Positions 34,999-48,201 of a stretch of DNA of 64,000 nucleotides are shown here, piece by piece. The notes under the pieces were generated by a model. That model was given only the letters and a program-made list of their open reading frames with translations. It was not told the origin of the DNA and did not search any database. The translations under genes were made by a program, and so were the position numbers. The stretch comes from Riptortus pedestris (lineage: Eukaryota > Arthropoda > Insecta > Hemiptera > Alydidae). The first letter of the stretch is position 1. Each line of letters starts with the position of its first letter. The stretch spans positions 111,495,001 to 111,559,000 of the forward strand of contig CM032233.1 of the NCBI GenBank assembly GCA_019009955.1, in the 5' to 3' direction.

Positions 34999-36300
34999 CT
35001 AGCTAAGGTACCCGGCGTTGCTCGGGATATTTAAATAATAAAAGCATTTGTTATGTAAGGATTCACTATCCATATCATTTTTATATTGCCGGTCTGCTGC
35101 GTATGTGTCTTTTTTTCAAAACATCATAGACTATATAATTCCTAACCACGGATTGTATTCAGTATCCCGAAACCGGTCCCAAGCCCAACTATGGCAGCTA
35201 GTTTATTTAATAACAATTATTAAAAATACCCTATTGTATTTCTGGAAAATAAACTTTTTATTCATATTATGCGACATCGCCTAGTTGCGGAGCTCACCAA
35301 ATAAATAAATATTCATATTTGTACATAGTATGTTCAGTGAAGTATAATATATTAAAGGAGCAGTGTTAATATGTAGCAGAAGTAACTTGACACACCTCGC
35401 CAGAAATTTCACTCCATCTGCCTTCATAATTTTAAATTATTTATTTTCGATATATACACAAATTCACATTCCTGAGAATAATACTGCGTTACTAAAATTA
35501 TAAGCATTATGTGACATGTAAGCATAGACCAATGTCTGGTCGGCAGGGAGCAGCAGAACTGAGAGGCCAATGATGTATCCCACACCTCCCTAGGCTTATT
35601 AGTTGAGCTAACATACCACTCATTTATGATCTAAAGTCCGTTATACATTAACTTATATTAACAAATTTAATTATATTATTTTCACAATACTAAAGTGTTT
35701 GTTCAAATAATTTCCACTTTTTAATTAAATAAATTTAAGGGGAAAGTGACATTTCCCATTAATGAATGTTTAGGAGAAGAGTAGGAGCGGGAGGGGGCAG
35801 TGTACATTATTCTTGGTGCAACCTGTTACTAGTGTTAAAAAAATAACAGATTTGAATTATTTAGGATAAAATATTAACATAGATTTGAATTAATTTATCA
35901 AGGTGAGGTACCAGGTAGTTCATATATTGGTATTATTGTTTTTATCAATATTTCTATGCTCATTACTTGCTGTTTACATTGTTATACGAAAAAATGTATT
36001 AAACAAAAGTTATTATAAATAACAAAATAAACAACTTTTGGTATGTGCAAGTTCGCCGAAAAACCATTAGAAAACGAAATAGCTCGACTTTTCGTTTCAG
36101 GTCTCCCTTATATCCTCCCATCCTATTCATACCCAGGAATTTTACTATAGCTTATAATCATGGAAAAGTTAATGCTATTTCATATACCGAGTTTTTTAAA
36201 GTTCGGTTCAATCGTTAGTGCTCAATAAAACATTCCATTCATCATTGTTGACTCCCGCATTAGTGTTTAGTGTATATCTTGTTTATACTATGTTATATGA
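34999..36300 (-). mobile_element. Family A copy with 3' end at 34999
   Basis: CTAGCTAAGGTACCCGGCGT and TGCTCGGG mark the 3' end. Family A sequence then breaks off and resumes at about 35830 with the ATATTAACATAGATTTGAAT block and one internal unit (36005-36300). The intervening ~600 bp have no recognised identity. Confidence 0.62.
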
Positions 36301-36302
36301 CA

Positions 36303-37655
36303 AAAGCTATATTTCGTTTCCTATTGGTTTTTCGGCAAATATGAACATAACAAAAGTTGTTTGTTTTGTTATTTAGAGTAACTTCTGTTATATACATTTT
36401 TTTCGTATACGAAATTATAAACGAGATATACGCTAAAACCTACACGGGAAATGAACAATTTTATTTGGCACAGAAGACTCAACCGAGCTAAATAAAACTC
36501 GGTATGTGTATTAACACTTACGTATTCATTATAATAAGCCATACCAACATTTCTACGGACGGGCAGGAGTGGGGGTTGTAAGGAAGGCCTGAATTTAAAA
36601 ATAGCGGTATTTCGTTTTCTATTGGGTTTTCTGCCAATATACACATAGCAAAAGTTGTTTATTTTGTTATTTAGAGTAACTTTTGTCATATAAATTTTTG
36701 TATTATAACAAAGTATAAACGAGATATACGCTAAAACCTATAGCGGAAGTGAACAATTTTATCTGACACAAAAAACTCAACCAAACTAAATGAAACTCGG
36801 TATGTGTATTAACACTAACGCCTTCATTATAATAAGCCATACCAACATTTCTAGGGACGGACAGGAGTGGGGGTTGTAGGGTAGTCCTGAATTTAAAAAT
36901 AGCGGTGGTTCGTTTTTTATTGGTTTTTCTGAAAATATACCCATAACAAAAGTTGTTTATTTTGTTATTTAGAGTAATTTTTGTTATAAAGTTTTGTCTT
37001 ATAACAAAGTATAAACGAGGTATACAATAAAACTTTAGCGGGACCCAACAATTTTATTGTTCACTAACGATTGAACCGAACTTAACAAAACTCGGTATGT
37101 CAATTACCATTAATTCTTCCATGATTATAAGCTACATTAAAATTTTTAGGTTTGAACGGGAGTGGGGGTTATAAGGGAGGCCTGAAAAAAAAGAATTCGT
37201 CACATTTCATTGTCTATTTGTTTTTCGACAAACTTGCACATAACAAAAGTTGTTTACTTTGTTATTTAGAGTAACTTTTATTTTATACATTTTTTTCGGG
37301 AAAAATGTATGAAGCAAGTAATTTGAGTAGAAATATTGATATGCTCAACAATTCTTTCCAATATCAACTACCAGGTACCTTACCTGGAAAAATTAATTCA
37401 AATCTATGTTAATATTTTGTCCTTAATAATTCAAATCTATGCAAAATGCACAGGAGACGGGAAATATGACAATATGGAAGACAGTGAAGTCTTACATAAA
37501 AAAATAATTTTATTATTAACAAATCCATAGCAAGGACCGGTATAAACCTTAAACACTGGGACTGGGAAATGTCAAAATATTGTCATTCCCAAAAAAATAC
37601 CATCACCATTCAGCCTCAAATGAATTCCCGAGTGAAGCCGGGTAATCTGAGCTAG
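36303..37655 (+). mobile_element. Family A copy with four internal units
   Basis: TTTAGAGTAA(C/T)TT recurs near 36372, 36670, 36969 and 37266, spaced 297-299 bp, so four units are present. The 3' end is CCCGAGTGAAGCCGGG, TAATCTGAG, CTAG then T at 37652-37655, running into a TA microsatellite. Together with the preceding inverted copy it forms a large palindrome-like arrangement centred near 36.3 kb. The 5' terminus is missing. Confidence 0.72.
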
Positions 37656-37657
37656 TA

Positions 37658-37708
<51 letters not shown>

Positions 37709-38495
37709 CTGTTACCGCTCTAGTGGTCACAATTTTAGTTTGATCGTTACCAAACTCGATAGTTACTCGTTTTATGTAAAAAGAAAGATGGAGTTCGTTA
37801 ATGGGTGAAATCGGACCAGGGAGAGGGTGATTTGGAGGGGAGAATTTTGAAAATTCGAAATGTCTCCGTTAATACAAGTCGGATCGCGAAAGTGTATAGA
37901 ATAAATATTATTGGAAATTAAATGTTCTATAAATATTTGTATATACATTTATTCTTTATCTTGAACATTAACCGAGATATTTGCATTTCTCAGGTTTCAG
38001 TCTTCAGTAAACCCCCACTTCTACTCGTGTTACGTAAACAATACTCTGTTATATAATAAACCACATTATGCCAATCTTAAATACAAAATATAGTTTTCCA
38101 GAGACCTTTATTATACGAGATACATGCAAATATGTTCTTGTTATCCCCGCCCGTTTTAAATTCTTGGACTACTAAAATTTGATTGATTGAGATAAAAATG
38201 ATTCTGATTCATTATAAATTACAGTATAAGATATAGTACATAGTTTTCAATAAAATTAATATGTTATATTCTGATATGTTTCAGTAATTGTTTTTCTTTC
38301 CGATGAGCCGTTGACAGGCCCGTTTTTTTTAGATTTCAGGCGCTTCCTGTCTGGAGGTTTCATATTATCGTTTGTATTTATTCACTTGATATTGACTGTG
38401 CTATTGTGCTACCATTATATAGATTTATCTATTGTTAAACTTCACGAGGGAAATATTCTTAGTTTACGCAGCCCCTGTGTGACGGACTTTTTTAT
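37656..38495 (+). mobile_element. Family B element, 5' truncated
   Basis: Starts within a TA microsatellite (37664-37707), then TGTTACCGCTCTAGTGGTCA, the core with ATACAAGTCGGATCGCGAAA, and ends CTTAGTTTACGCAGCCCCTG, TGTGACGGAC at 38492. Confidence 0.72.
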
Positions 38496-38499
38496 TTAC

Positions 38500-39010
38500 C
38501 AATGATATTCACAAAACCATTAAGAAATACGCTTGAATTCTTTATATCTTTAAATGGTCGACGGTTACAAGAGCACCTTACGCAATGAATTACAAAGAAA
38601 ATCATTGTACATTCTAATTCAGTAACGGTTGCTTCCATTAAATTTGAATTCATAAGGAATCGATGGGCTTATTATACTTCGATGCGTAATTCACGACCAC
38701 CAGACTACCACAGTGCCACTTTTTGTTCATTGTTCAGTTGGTTTAAATATATTATTTCTTTTTTGGGACACTTCACTTTTACCAATGCCATTGAAGCTGC
38801 CTGGCGGTGGGAGCAGAATAGAGTTGTCTGAGGAGAATAAAGTGAGAGTTTAAATTAGGTTCAATTTTCATAGCTTCTAACTACACCTCATTTCCTGTCA
38901 GACATCTCCGTAAACTATTCAGATTTCCCATATGCTATATTAACTTACTGATGATGAGATCACACATTTTATTATCTGTTTCTCCCTTAGTAAGAGCCCA
39001 ATATGAACTC
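38500..39010. other. Spacer without recognised features
   Basis: No coding or repeat signature is supported. Confidence 0.35.
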
Positions 39011-39014
39011 TACT

Positions 39015-39240
39015 TAGGGGCTTGGGTTGGCCGTGCGATTTGAGGGGGTTGGTCCTAATCTCGCAAGGCAGACCTAGAGTGGCGGGTTCGAATCCCCGCC
39101 CTAAGCAGTAGAAATTTATTTAATGACGGACTCATTAAATAAACTCTTTAGGCCCACGTTCGCTAGAAAAGGGTGGTAACCTGTAGATAACCCGTCCCGA
39201 TTAGCCTAGTAGCATAAAGTGGACGTAAAAAAAAAAAAAA
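39015..39240 (+). mobile_element. tRNA-derived SINE
   Basis: The head contains a box A-like GGTTGGCCGTGCGA and a canonical box B, GGTTCGAATCC (39085-39095), as in tRNA genes transcribed by RNA polymerase III. A body follows (TTATTTAATGACGGACTCAT, GGTAACCTGTAGATAACCCG) and a poly(A) tail to 39240. A second, inverted copy lies at 42911-43120. Long variable-arm spacing suggests a Leu/Ser-type tRNA ancestor. The acceptor stem is not complementary, so it is not a functional tRNA. Confidence 0.85.
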
Positions 39241-39299
39241 ACCTCTACTTGCAATTAGGCCTACATGTTAGATATTTAATGTCATACTAGCATAGTGTA

Positions 39300-39600
39300 A
39301 TAAAGTGTCGTTAATAGTTGGGGTTTGTTGAAGGCTCTAAACGAAACAAATAACCTCTTAATGTTCGATTTATACAAATTGAACATAATAACAAAAATAG
39401 GAATCAACGTTATCGACAAGATAGATTATATAGTGATTTTTGCTATGAAGAATAAAAACACTGAAATTTAAAACTCCATATATTATCTCTCCCCCCTCAC
39501 TTTATATCCCAACGCCTGGTCTACGTTTAGCAATTCTTGAGATTAGCCTTTACGTTCACATAAAACGAATTATATAAACTTCGTTTACGAGCAAATAAAG
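39300..39600. other. AT-rich spacer with family B traces
   Basis: Short similarities to the family B core (GGGGTTTGTTGAAGGCTCTA) read on the minus strand. No ends are visible. Confidence 0.3.
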
Positions 39601-39601
39601 T

Positions 39602-40203
39602 GCGTCACGCAGGGGCTGCGTAAACTAAGCATATTTCCCACGGGTTGTATGGCACACTGGCGATCTCAGCTCACCATGTATTCTCTATTTGTATGTAAAA
39701 ATCCAATGAGAAGAAGTGAGGATGTACTGGATGCTGAAAACATATGAATAACTCGCTTAACATTTGAGTTACGAAAACATGTATAGAACAATTATAGATC
39801 TTCAATAGTTTCACAAGATCGATGTTATAACATTTTTCGATCCGACTCGTAATAACGGAGATTTATTGAATCTTCGGATTCCCTCTCCTTCTAACCCCTC
39901 CCCATACCTGGTCCGATTTCAGCCATTTACTAATATGATCCATAGTATTGAATGCGACAGTTAAATATTGAGTATGGTATAGATTGAATAAATATTTTCC
40001 AGTCAAGACCCTAAATTCTTATTCGATAACATCATTGCACTACGTATTTTTCTGAATCTCACTTTGTAACCTTGGTTAATATTTAAAATAAAGAAAAAGT
40101 GTACAAAACAAGAATCTTAGAAATTAACTTTATTATATATTATAATTACTAAGACATGCGCGTCAAGAGAACGACCTCAATTCCCTTAAGGGAAATCTGC
40201 TAA
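39602..40203 (-). mobile_element. Family B element
   Basis: The 3' end on the minus strand shows the best terminal hairpin: ACGCAG-GGG-CTGCGT at 39606-39620, next to GGGAAATATGCTTAGTTTAC. The head reads TTAGCAGATTTCCCTTAAGG at 40203. The core is shortened, about 600 bp in total. Confidence 0.75.
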
Positions 40204-40239
40204 CATATGTTTACAATGAATTTATGAATTATATTACCG

Positions 40240-40870
40240 TCTTTGTTTTGATTTTTTAGTGAAAAAACTAATTTGGAGGGGAAAAGAATTCTTTATAAAT
40301 GGCTGGATATCCCATCGCGGGCAGGCAATATCAGAGAACTTCGTCTGCAGGGACCTTACACTTGTTTCTGGACGATCTTTTAAACAAGATTTCTACTTGG
40401 AGGCTATGGGCTATTATGTGTTAATGCAGATCTGACCGCCCAGTGGCCAAGCACGGATTCCCCATAAGCACGATCTGCACCACCACTATTCATTCCTTCC
40501 CTTCTCGAGGTTCTAATGATCATAGCCGTCAGAGAGGAATCGTATGGGCCCCACGTCGGCAAGCCTTCCTTTCTTACCTCTTCAGCTGAATACTAACGAA
40601 TATATTGTTGCTTTTGTTCTTGCTTCAGCCGGATGTATCGGGGAATGGCTGTGAGGGGGGGGGGGGCGAACCGCACTATGAATAGCAATGTATGCATGAA
40701 TATTTATCTTCGGCGTTGAGACGGTTCACATCCAGAGTGGCCGGCGACAGTTCAGTGGCACCCTGTGACTTGCTAGGACGGGCCAGCTCTACACCCTCCA
40801 GCAGGTAGGCCCAACAGCTCCTGTCAGGCCCCTAACTCCAGGTAGGCTTACATCCCCTTCTTATAAAAGG
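40240..40870 (+). promoter_or_regulatory. GC-richer island, possible promoter and first exon
   Basis: Composition changes abruptly here, with many CG-containing words, a G run (about 40655-40667) and no repeat-family similarity apart from one short match to 29.4 kb. Two donor-like sites, CAGCAG|GTAGGC near 40806 and CTCCAG|GTAGGC near 40845, follow a pyrimidine/purine-balanced stretch. It could be a non-coding first exon of a gene whose body is to the right. No open frame of useful length is seen, so this is tentative. Confidence 0.3.
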
Positions 40871-42900
40871 TCACAACTAGTTCACATTGTATCAAACACC
40901 TAGAATTTTAGTCTCTGCTTGAACAGAAAATTCATTATCTATAAAATCCTGAATTATTAGAAATGTGCTTTCATTACGAAATCCTTTTGTTCAAACTTTA
41001 GGCTTCTTTTAATATTCTAAAGTCTATAATGCCTTTATGTTTTCTTCACTATGAAATAGTTAAAACTGTTAATTTAGCAATAAATTTGTTTTTGAAACTT
41101 TTATTATATTAAATAAAACTATAATGGTAATCAAATTTTAAAAAAATTGTATAATAATTCTAAAAAATAGTACTTTGTAATTGTGTAAAAGGAAAAAAAC
41201 AAACAATTCTTTAGAAAACAGTAGTAAATGATATTACGCCCGGATGTGTAACAAAGAAAGTTTAAACAAGTCGAATTGAACGAAAATTGGCAATAAATCT
41301 GAGTAGCTCTGCAGCTCATGAGAGTATAAATAATTCAAATGAGTTTGGGCGAAGAACAAATGAAACTGTTTTAAAAGCACGAATTTAATTAGGGAGGTGT
41401 TAACTTTTGTCAATAGGATAGAAATTCTCATATCTTATATGAGTATTCCTAAATTTATTCCCTAATAAAACAAAAACGATTATTTGGATTACTTCATAAA
41501 AATTTCTCAGGATATATTATATTTGTAAAATTTGAAGAAACTTAGATATAAGATAGTAAAAATGCCAAACAAGTATATTATCTTAAGCAAAACAAGCGAA
41601 ATAATTTCAAATTATGAAATTGTACTCGATTCTGAATGTAATAATTCAATAATGAATCAGGTTTTTGATCATTTTTTTTAGCTGATATAAAACAAGAATA
41701 AATAATAAAATTAAATAGTTCTAAAAATGCGATAAAATATTTAGAAAACTGACGGAAAGAAAAAACAATTTCTTTAGGCTACTAGTAGTTATGTCATAGT
41801 GATGATCGTTGATTGAAGGCATTAATTTAGAGAAACAAAAATCAGCAATGAATAGGAAATCTTTATGAATGAAAACTTGAACCCGCTTATCTGTATTATG
41901 CAGAATAAAGGGAAGATACACACACACACAGAAAATATCAAGATTGAAAAACTTGAAGTAGGATTTCAAAACTACGACTTTCTACTATTGTTGACACCTT
42001 ATTATTCTTTGATACGTTCAAAGAATGGATGAACACAATACATATTTATTTAAGTCACTTTTATATTATATTAATATTACCTTATAAATGGCATTTCGAG
42101 GTCAACAAAAAAAACAAACTATTTTTAAGTCAACAAATTCTAAGAAACCGTGAATTAAATCTCATTAAAACAGACCGTAAAGTAAATCCTTATATCACTA
42201 TAATTAAAAATGAAACTTCTAATATTCTATATCTAATTTCTCTAATTTATGCAGTTTAGTGATGTACATACATTTAGTATAAAACAAATTTAAGGTTTGA
42301 TTTAAACTCCAAATACTAGAGGGAGATTCCCCAGACATCCCCCCCTCCCCCATGCACAAAGAACTTACTTCTATGAGCAAAATTAATTTATTTCAAATCA
42401 AATAATTTAATTACATACAGTAGGAGGAAATAGATCTAGAAGAAATATGCTACATTAAGAGAACAAAAATGAAAACAATTCTGCTTATTGAGTTTTGTTT
42501 GATCCAATCTGAGGTTTCTTTTCACTCCAACTTACTTGTTTCTTGATTTATGATTATTAGCTACATCTTTTCACAAAAGGATTTTAAATGTTTTCAATTT
42601 ATATTTTTGGAACTCATTGATGATTAATGAGTAAATATCACGGACGTTGAAAACTCAACTTCCGTAGATGGGTGGGACAAAGCACTTGGACGCAGCCATG
42701 TTTAATGCCGCATTAAAAGCAGACTTCTTCTGGACATATTTCCTTAAATAATTGTCTACTAATGAAAATAAATTTAGTATAGAAAAAACTTTAAGATTTC
42801 ATTCATATTCCACATATTGGGGTGCGATTGCCTCCCAATCAACTCAATTTAATAAGCAGCATCAATGTATTCCAGATAAAATATTTAAAATTAAATTAAA
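40871..42900. other. Repeat-poor AT-rich region
   Basis: No element termini and no recognisable exons. It may be intron. Several short frames (41131-41431, 41721-41969, 42029-42259) show neither family resemblance nor splice logic. Confidence 0.4.
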
Positions 42901-42910
42901 TTATTTATTA

Positions 42911-43120
42911 ACGTCCACTTTTTGGAACTAAGGCTAATTGGAACGGGTTATCTACAGGTCACCACCCTTTTTCTAGCCAGAGTGGGAATACGGATTTTAT
43001 TTAATGAATTCCGTCACTAAATAAATTCCTCTGCCCAGTCGGGAATCGAACTCGCCACTCTAGGTTTACCATTTGAGATTAAGGACAACGCTTTAACTCA
43101 CATGGCTAACCTGAGCAACA
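42911..43120 (-). mobile_element. tRNA-derived SINE, second copy
   Basis: Reverse-complement counterpart of the SINE at 39015-39240: ACGTCCACTTTTTGGAACTA at the tail side, GAATTCCGTCACTAAATAAA in the body, GGGAATCGAACTCGCC as inverted box B. About three-quarters of positions appear shared. The tail is short. Confidence 0.8.
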
Positions 43121-43955
43121 GGTAACTAACTCATATAACTAAGCGTTATATCAAAATTAAGAAATTGTATTATGGATAAATGCAACTTAATAGTACAGTT
43201 GAAATTCATGCCGTAGGTAAAAATATTTATTTTTAATTAAAAAATTTTATTTGTTTCAAATTAAAAACAGTTCATAGGACCACAAAAGTTTACAATTTGC
43301 TTACAATATTTAAATTAGAAATTCTCGTAACAATAATAATTTAATGCGAGGGACAATTGCCTATGTTTTCCTTGATCTGCATCGATATACATAAATAAAC
43401 TTAAAACAGGAGTAAAATTATAATTGAGGTAGCAAACTTACAATCCAAGGTCTTAATGTAATTATAAGAATGATATTATCATAAGAATAGGTAAGGTAAA
43501 ATGTTATTACATCAAGAGTTCAATAGCAAAGTAAGAATGATAGAGATAAACCACTTTTTTTTACTGTACTATTTTTCATGGTTCCAGTTATTATCAGACG
43601 AATCTCATAATTTATTGAAATTTACAATAATCATTTATAAAATAAAAATTGAACTTATGCCTGCAAACAATTGTATTCATATAATGATTTGTTGATATGA
43701 AGCTGGATAAATCTTCTAAATGACTTAGTCTGCCTCTCTGTATGAATCTTAAGATAATAAAATACAAAGAAACGGCCGGCCTTTAAGATAAGGGAATAAT
43801 GGTGGTTTTTATAGGTCATGTTTCATTTGATAAACATCATTAATGGGCGAGAGCTATTTAATGCCCAGCTAAATAATAAATTCATTCATAATTCAATTAT
43901 TATTAGAATTCATTAAAAAAGATAAATGAAAAATTGTTATTGGAATATATTTCAG

Positions 43956-44161
43956 TATTCAAAAGCAAATCACAACTTAAAAGCATTGATTATCAAATTC
44001 CTGTCTCCGTCATTGATCTTTACAATAATTCCATGTCTCGTTTTCGTTTTTTGGGACATAGTCGGCACACTGTAATTATTTTATTGAAGAGAGGGTATTC
44101 TTCGAAAAATAATAAATTTGGCTTAGAAAAAACTGGATCCACTGTCAATACTTCCATTTAA
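43956..44161 (+). CDS. Possible terminal exon, unrecognised
   Basis: A TATTTCAG acceptor-like site ends at 43955. The frame then reads SQLKSIDYQIPVSVIDLYNN, SMSRFRFLGHSRHTVIILLK and a polar tail to a TAA at 44159-44161 (66 codons). It is slightly less AT-biased than the neighbourhood. I recognise no family and see no matching upstream donor, so it could equally be chance. Confidence 0.2.
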
Positions 44162-45660
44162 TCGACTTAGATGAGTACATTAAAACAAATATTTGGTTTG
44201 GAAATTTAAATAATATTTGTGCTACACGAATGCATCAAGTTTCATAATTTGAATTTCCAACTATCAATGCTCTAAATAAATTTTAATGAGAGGAAACTCG
44301 ATATCATCGACGACATTTAACCATTTCATTTAAGAACCAGAGGATACATTTGTTATGAATTAAAATCAAATCAGGAGGATTGGAGGTTTAAGAAGGTGTA
44401 AAAACAGAAATTTGAAACATCTTCGTTATTTTAAGTCGGATCGAAATATGGTGTATAACCATTCCTTTTGTTGTTTTCTCTAATTCGAATATTAATGGCG
44501 TTGTTTCCTTTCCTACACATGTAATTTTCATTTACAGCAACTGTGTTATTTAAAACTTCGTGCCTAGCCTAAGTTTTAACTGATTTTCCTAGCCCCGATA
44601 GCGATCCTGTAACTGCAAACATTGTAGTTTTTGTAATAGAATCAACGATAGATGGAAAAAACTTGTCTATTAAGACTGCTTATGGAACTTTTAAGGTATT
44701 TATGGCTTTCCACCTAGTTTAATTCCCCTCTCGTCTCATGGTTCGATTGCGGACCCATTTGTTAACATCTTTAGTTCTAGATGACGCGTTTGAATATCCA
44801 ATGTGGAAACAATAAAAATAAATGTATGCCTTCTAGTGCGTTACCAGATCCCCATCCACACACACACACACACACACATTGGTGTAGTTCGTTTGACATT
44901 TGAAGAATGTTTTTAAAAATGATTTCACGACTATAAGCTGACTAGTTGAATTCCGTTAAGACATATATTAAAATTGGCTGTTATGTCTATTTATTTTGAA
45001 TTCAGAAATTTGTTTTAATTTAATAAAACTTTGATTATATTTATGTGTAAAGTTCTATTAAACTTTGAATTTTTCTGGTATCGATATACATCAGGTTTAA
45101 AAAGTCGAATTTCTAAGGTTTATCGATCAGTAAATTGCTAAATCTTTTATCAAATGACAAAAGCATAAATGAATATAGGTATTTCACATTCAGCTCGTGA
45201 TATAGTTTGTTCATTGTGTTTCCTTGAATAATAATGGTTCGCTTTAAGATTATTGCTAGGGGTTAGTTTAATCTGTTAATCGAATCCTTTTATTTGTTAG
45301 GAAAACAGTTTGTACTTTACTCCTTTTCGTCGACAATAACTAAACAACTTGTGAATAACAAAATGATTAGTACGTGCACTACGAAGCGGACCTCCCAGAC
45401 AATAATGTTTTTACAATATCTATGGCTTGGAACTAAACAACCACTGTATTTATTTTTTCTTATTGTGTCGAAGGGTTTTCGTATTTAATAACAAGATTAC
45501 CTTACTTAACTGTGTTTAAATTAAAAAAAAAATATATAAGATTTTGTTGTTGGGACTGGAGGCAATCATATCATATTCTCTCGTAAGCAAGGAGTTCCTC
45601 TGATCGTTGAAAATACACTATATTGTTAATTCATAACAACGTAAGGGCATTCTTAAATGC
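44162..45660. other. AT-rich region with (CA)n and traces of family B
   Basis: A (CA)n run lies at 44853-44877. Around 44390-44520 there is weak similarity to the family B core (TTTTAAGTCGGATCGAAATA). No gene is supported. Confidence 0.35.
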
Positions 45661-45679
45661 ATAATTTAGAATTATCAGT

Positions 45680-46375
45680 TTTAGCAGATGATCAGCTATT
45701 GAGGTCGTGACGGGATTTTTGAAAACTTTTCACGAATGTCCATCGATCCTACCTAGGAGATGACGGAAATAAGGTCCGTTCTAAATTACACACACACAGG
45801 GGGATATATAGGGGAGTTTAGAGGGGAGGAATTTGGAACTTTCAAAATATATCTGTTATTATACGTCGGATTGAAAAATTGTATAGAACCGATCTTATTG
45901 AAAATTGAATGTACTATAAATATTGATTATACATTTCTTCTTTTATCTTGAATATTAATCGAGATATTTGCATTTTGCCCTCCTTCTTTAGTTCTTGGAT
46001 TAGTAAAATTTGAGTGATTGAGATAAAATTTATTCTGATTCATTATAAATTACGTTATATGATATAGTAAATAGTTTTCAATAAATTTAGTACGTTAGAT
46101 TCAGATATATTTCAGGAATTGTTTTTCTTTACGGTGAAGACTACTTCTATCTATCTATTTAGCTGTGAGAGGTTGACTGACCTGTTCGTTTACAATTCAG
46201 ACTCTATCCGTTGGGAGGTTATTAATATTGTCTGAAATATGTCTCATTACCGTTTCTATTTATTCACTTAATATTCACGGTGGTGTTAAGTGTTACCAGC
46301 AAGTAGATTTATCTATTGTAAAACTTCACGTGAGAAATCGGCTTAGTTTACGCAGCCCCAGCGTGACGGACTTTT
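45680..46375 (+). mobile_element. Family B element
   Basis: GATCAGCTATTGAGGTCGTG starts the head. A short CA run replaces the TA microsatellite (45789-45799). The end is GAGAAATCGGCTTAGTTTAC, GCAGCCCCAGCGTGACGGAC at 46372. The core is reduced. Confidence 0.72.
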
Positions 46376-46379
46376 TAAT

Positions 46380-47860
46380 GTTCCTACAACAAAAATACCT
46401 AACTTTCACAACTTTAACAATTTCTTTACTATTAGTTGAAGAAAAAATAATCTTTTAACCTTTACGGAAAGCTCTATAAAACAATTTGATACATGCTTAT
46501 AAGGGGCCACATTTTAATTCCGAAACCCACTTTATATGGAGAACCGTTCCAAGGGGACAATTGTTGGTCTTATAATTAAAAACATTATATATTTTTTTAG
46601 TTTTTGGTTGGAAAGGTAAACGCCTTTCCATTCCTATAAAATTATTTTCTTGTTCATTATTATAAAGAACTTAAATTTCATCTTTTTTTTCTTTTTTAAC
46701 TTCCTCCTTTAATCCTCTTTAAGGGCAGAATCGGCTACTACAGATACATTTATCATAAAATCCAATTTCATTTTGTTAACTGAGAACTGGCTATTTATAT
46801 CTCATACATTACTTTTTGAGTTAGTTTAAAATACTTCCGTTAGCCAAAACTCTATCAAAAACTATTCAGCATCTACCCGGAGTAAATGTTGCATACCAAA
46901 ATTTAATTCCATCATATCATTACGGTGATTTCTATTGAATTTCAAAAATATTCCTTTCTCACTGATGCTCGTCAGGAAAGCATGGACATTTTGTTCTTTT
47001 AATGCAAATTTGATCTCACAGAACGACCATTATCCCAAAAAAATAACTGATTCCTACATAATTTTGGATATAAATGAGACAATACTTCAGAGTTTTAGTT
47101 CATCGGTTATATTATGTAACATGTTCTTATAAAGTTATACTATATAACTAAGGCTAATTTATCTAATGGGAAGACTTACAAGTATGTGAGAATTCATCAC
47201 TGGCTATTTTTAAATCTTGTGATTATAGAAATAGTTCCAACTCAAGTTATGCAAGAGTATTAAAGTTCTTCCATTTGTTATTGCCTTCAGAATAGTTTTT
47301 TGGTAAGGATTATTTGTACTCACGTAATACCTATATATTCTTGTATTGTATATTTCTGAGATATACTAGTGAAAAATATATGTAAGAATTTAATTTAGGA
47401 AATTAATAATTTAATTTGAAAGAATATTTTAACGTATATATTTGGAAAAATAAGTACAAGAAAAAATAGGTAATCTTTTAAATACCAATATGCAGTCAAT
47501 CTTCCTCAAATGATTCTCTTTCTGCATAGACAGCATTCATAAAACTATTTCTCCATCATCGAAGACAGGTCCCAACACATGAAAATTTAAAGACAATAAA
47601 CAATACATTTAATAATAAATTGTTAACCAATTAATATGTTTGACACATTATTTAATTGAAATAACATAGAAAAAAATATAATTCTGAAATAAACTACTTA
47701 TTTTAAATTGTAAAAATCGCATAAATTCACTCTCGAATGTCTTAGCTGAAATCAAAAATTGGTAAAGGAGTGTCTTCATTTCGTTTCTCAGCACCTTAAA
47801 TCCCTTCATTAAACTATATTTATCTTTATCTTTTACAAAAACTTCATAGTATAATTATAA
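46380..47860. other. AT-rich region, nothing firmly recognised
   Basis: A small palindrome, GGAAAGGTAAACGCCTTTCC, occurs at about 46610. The frame at 46935-47132 has no family resemblance. Confidence 0.35.
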
Positions 47861-47868
47861 TATTTTCC

Positions 47869-48201
47869 CTCAGGTAAGAAAAAAAAGTCCTCGTTCCTTC
47901 ACAGTTGTTTATTCGTTGCGACAGAGATCTTTCAGAGCATACGCTCCATCACCAGTGTCCTGCTCATATTCACTGGCGCAATAATTTGTATTCTTAAAGT
48001 TTTGTGTTTTAACTCTAATTCTTGACCATCAATATATACATATTTTTCTTATTTTTTAATTCAATGACATGTGATACAACGGTTTTTATGGTAAATGTTT
48101 GCCAGCAGGGCACTGATGATGGTAAATATATGCTCTGAAAGCGCTCTGTCGCCACGAATAAACATCTGTGAAGGAATGAGCCCATTTTTTTCTTACCTGA
48201 G
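47869..48201. repeat. Inverted repeat, ~97-bp arms
   Basis: Left arm 47869-47966 (CTCAGGTAAGAAAAAAAAGT ... GTCCTGCT) and right arm 48104-48201 are reverse complements with several mismatches, separated by about 137 nt. In the outward-reading arm the sequence is CACTGATGATGG, a short stem, CTGAAAG and CGAATAAACA. A similar layout occurs in the 58.4-kb hairpin. Probably a pair of retroelement ends. Confidence 0.7.

Noticed and set aside
36369..36689. A 106-codon minus-strand frame with similar peptides at 28.2, 31.8 and 56.0 kb
   Set aside because: The similar peptides come from the non-coding ~298-bp units of family A. Frames shift between copies and stops are frequent.
39015..39095. Possible functional tRNA gene
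   Set aside because: Good box B, but no paired acceptor stem, followed by a SINE body and poly(A), and a second diverged copy at 42.9-43.1 kb. It is a SINE head.
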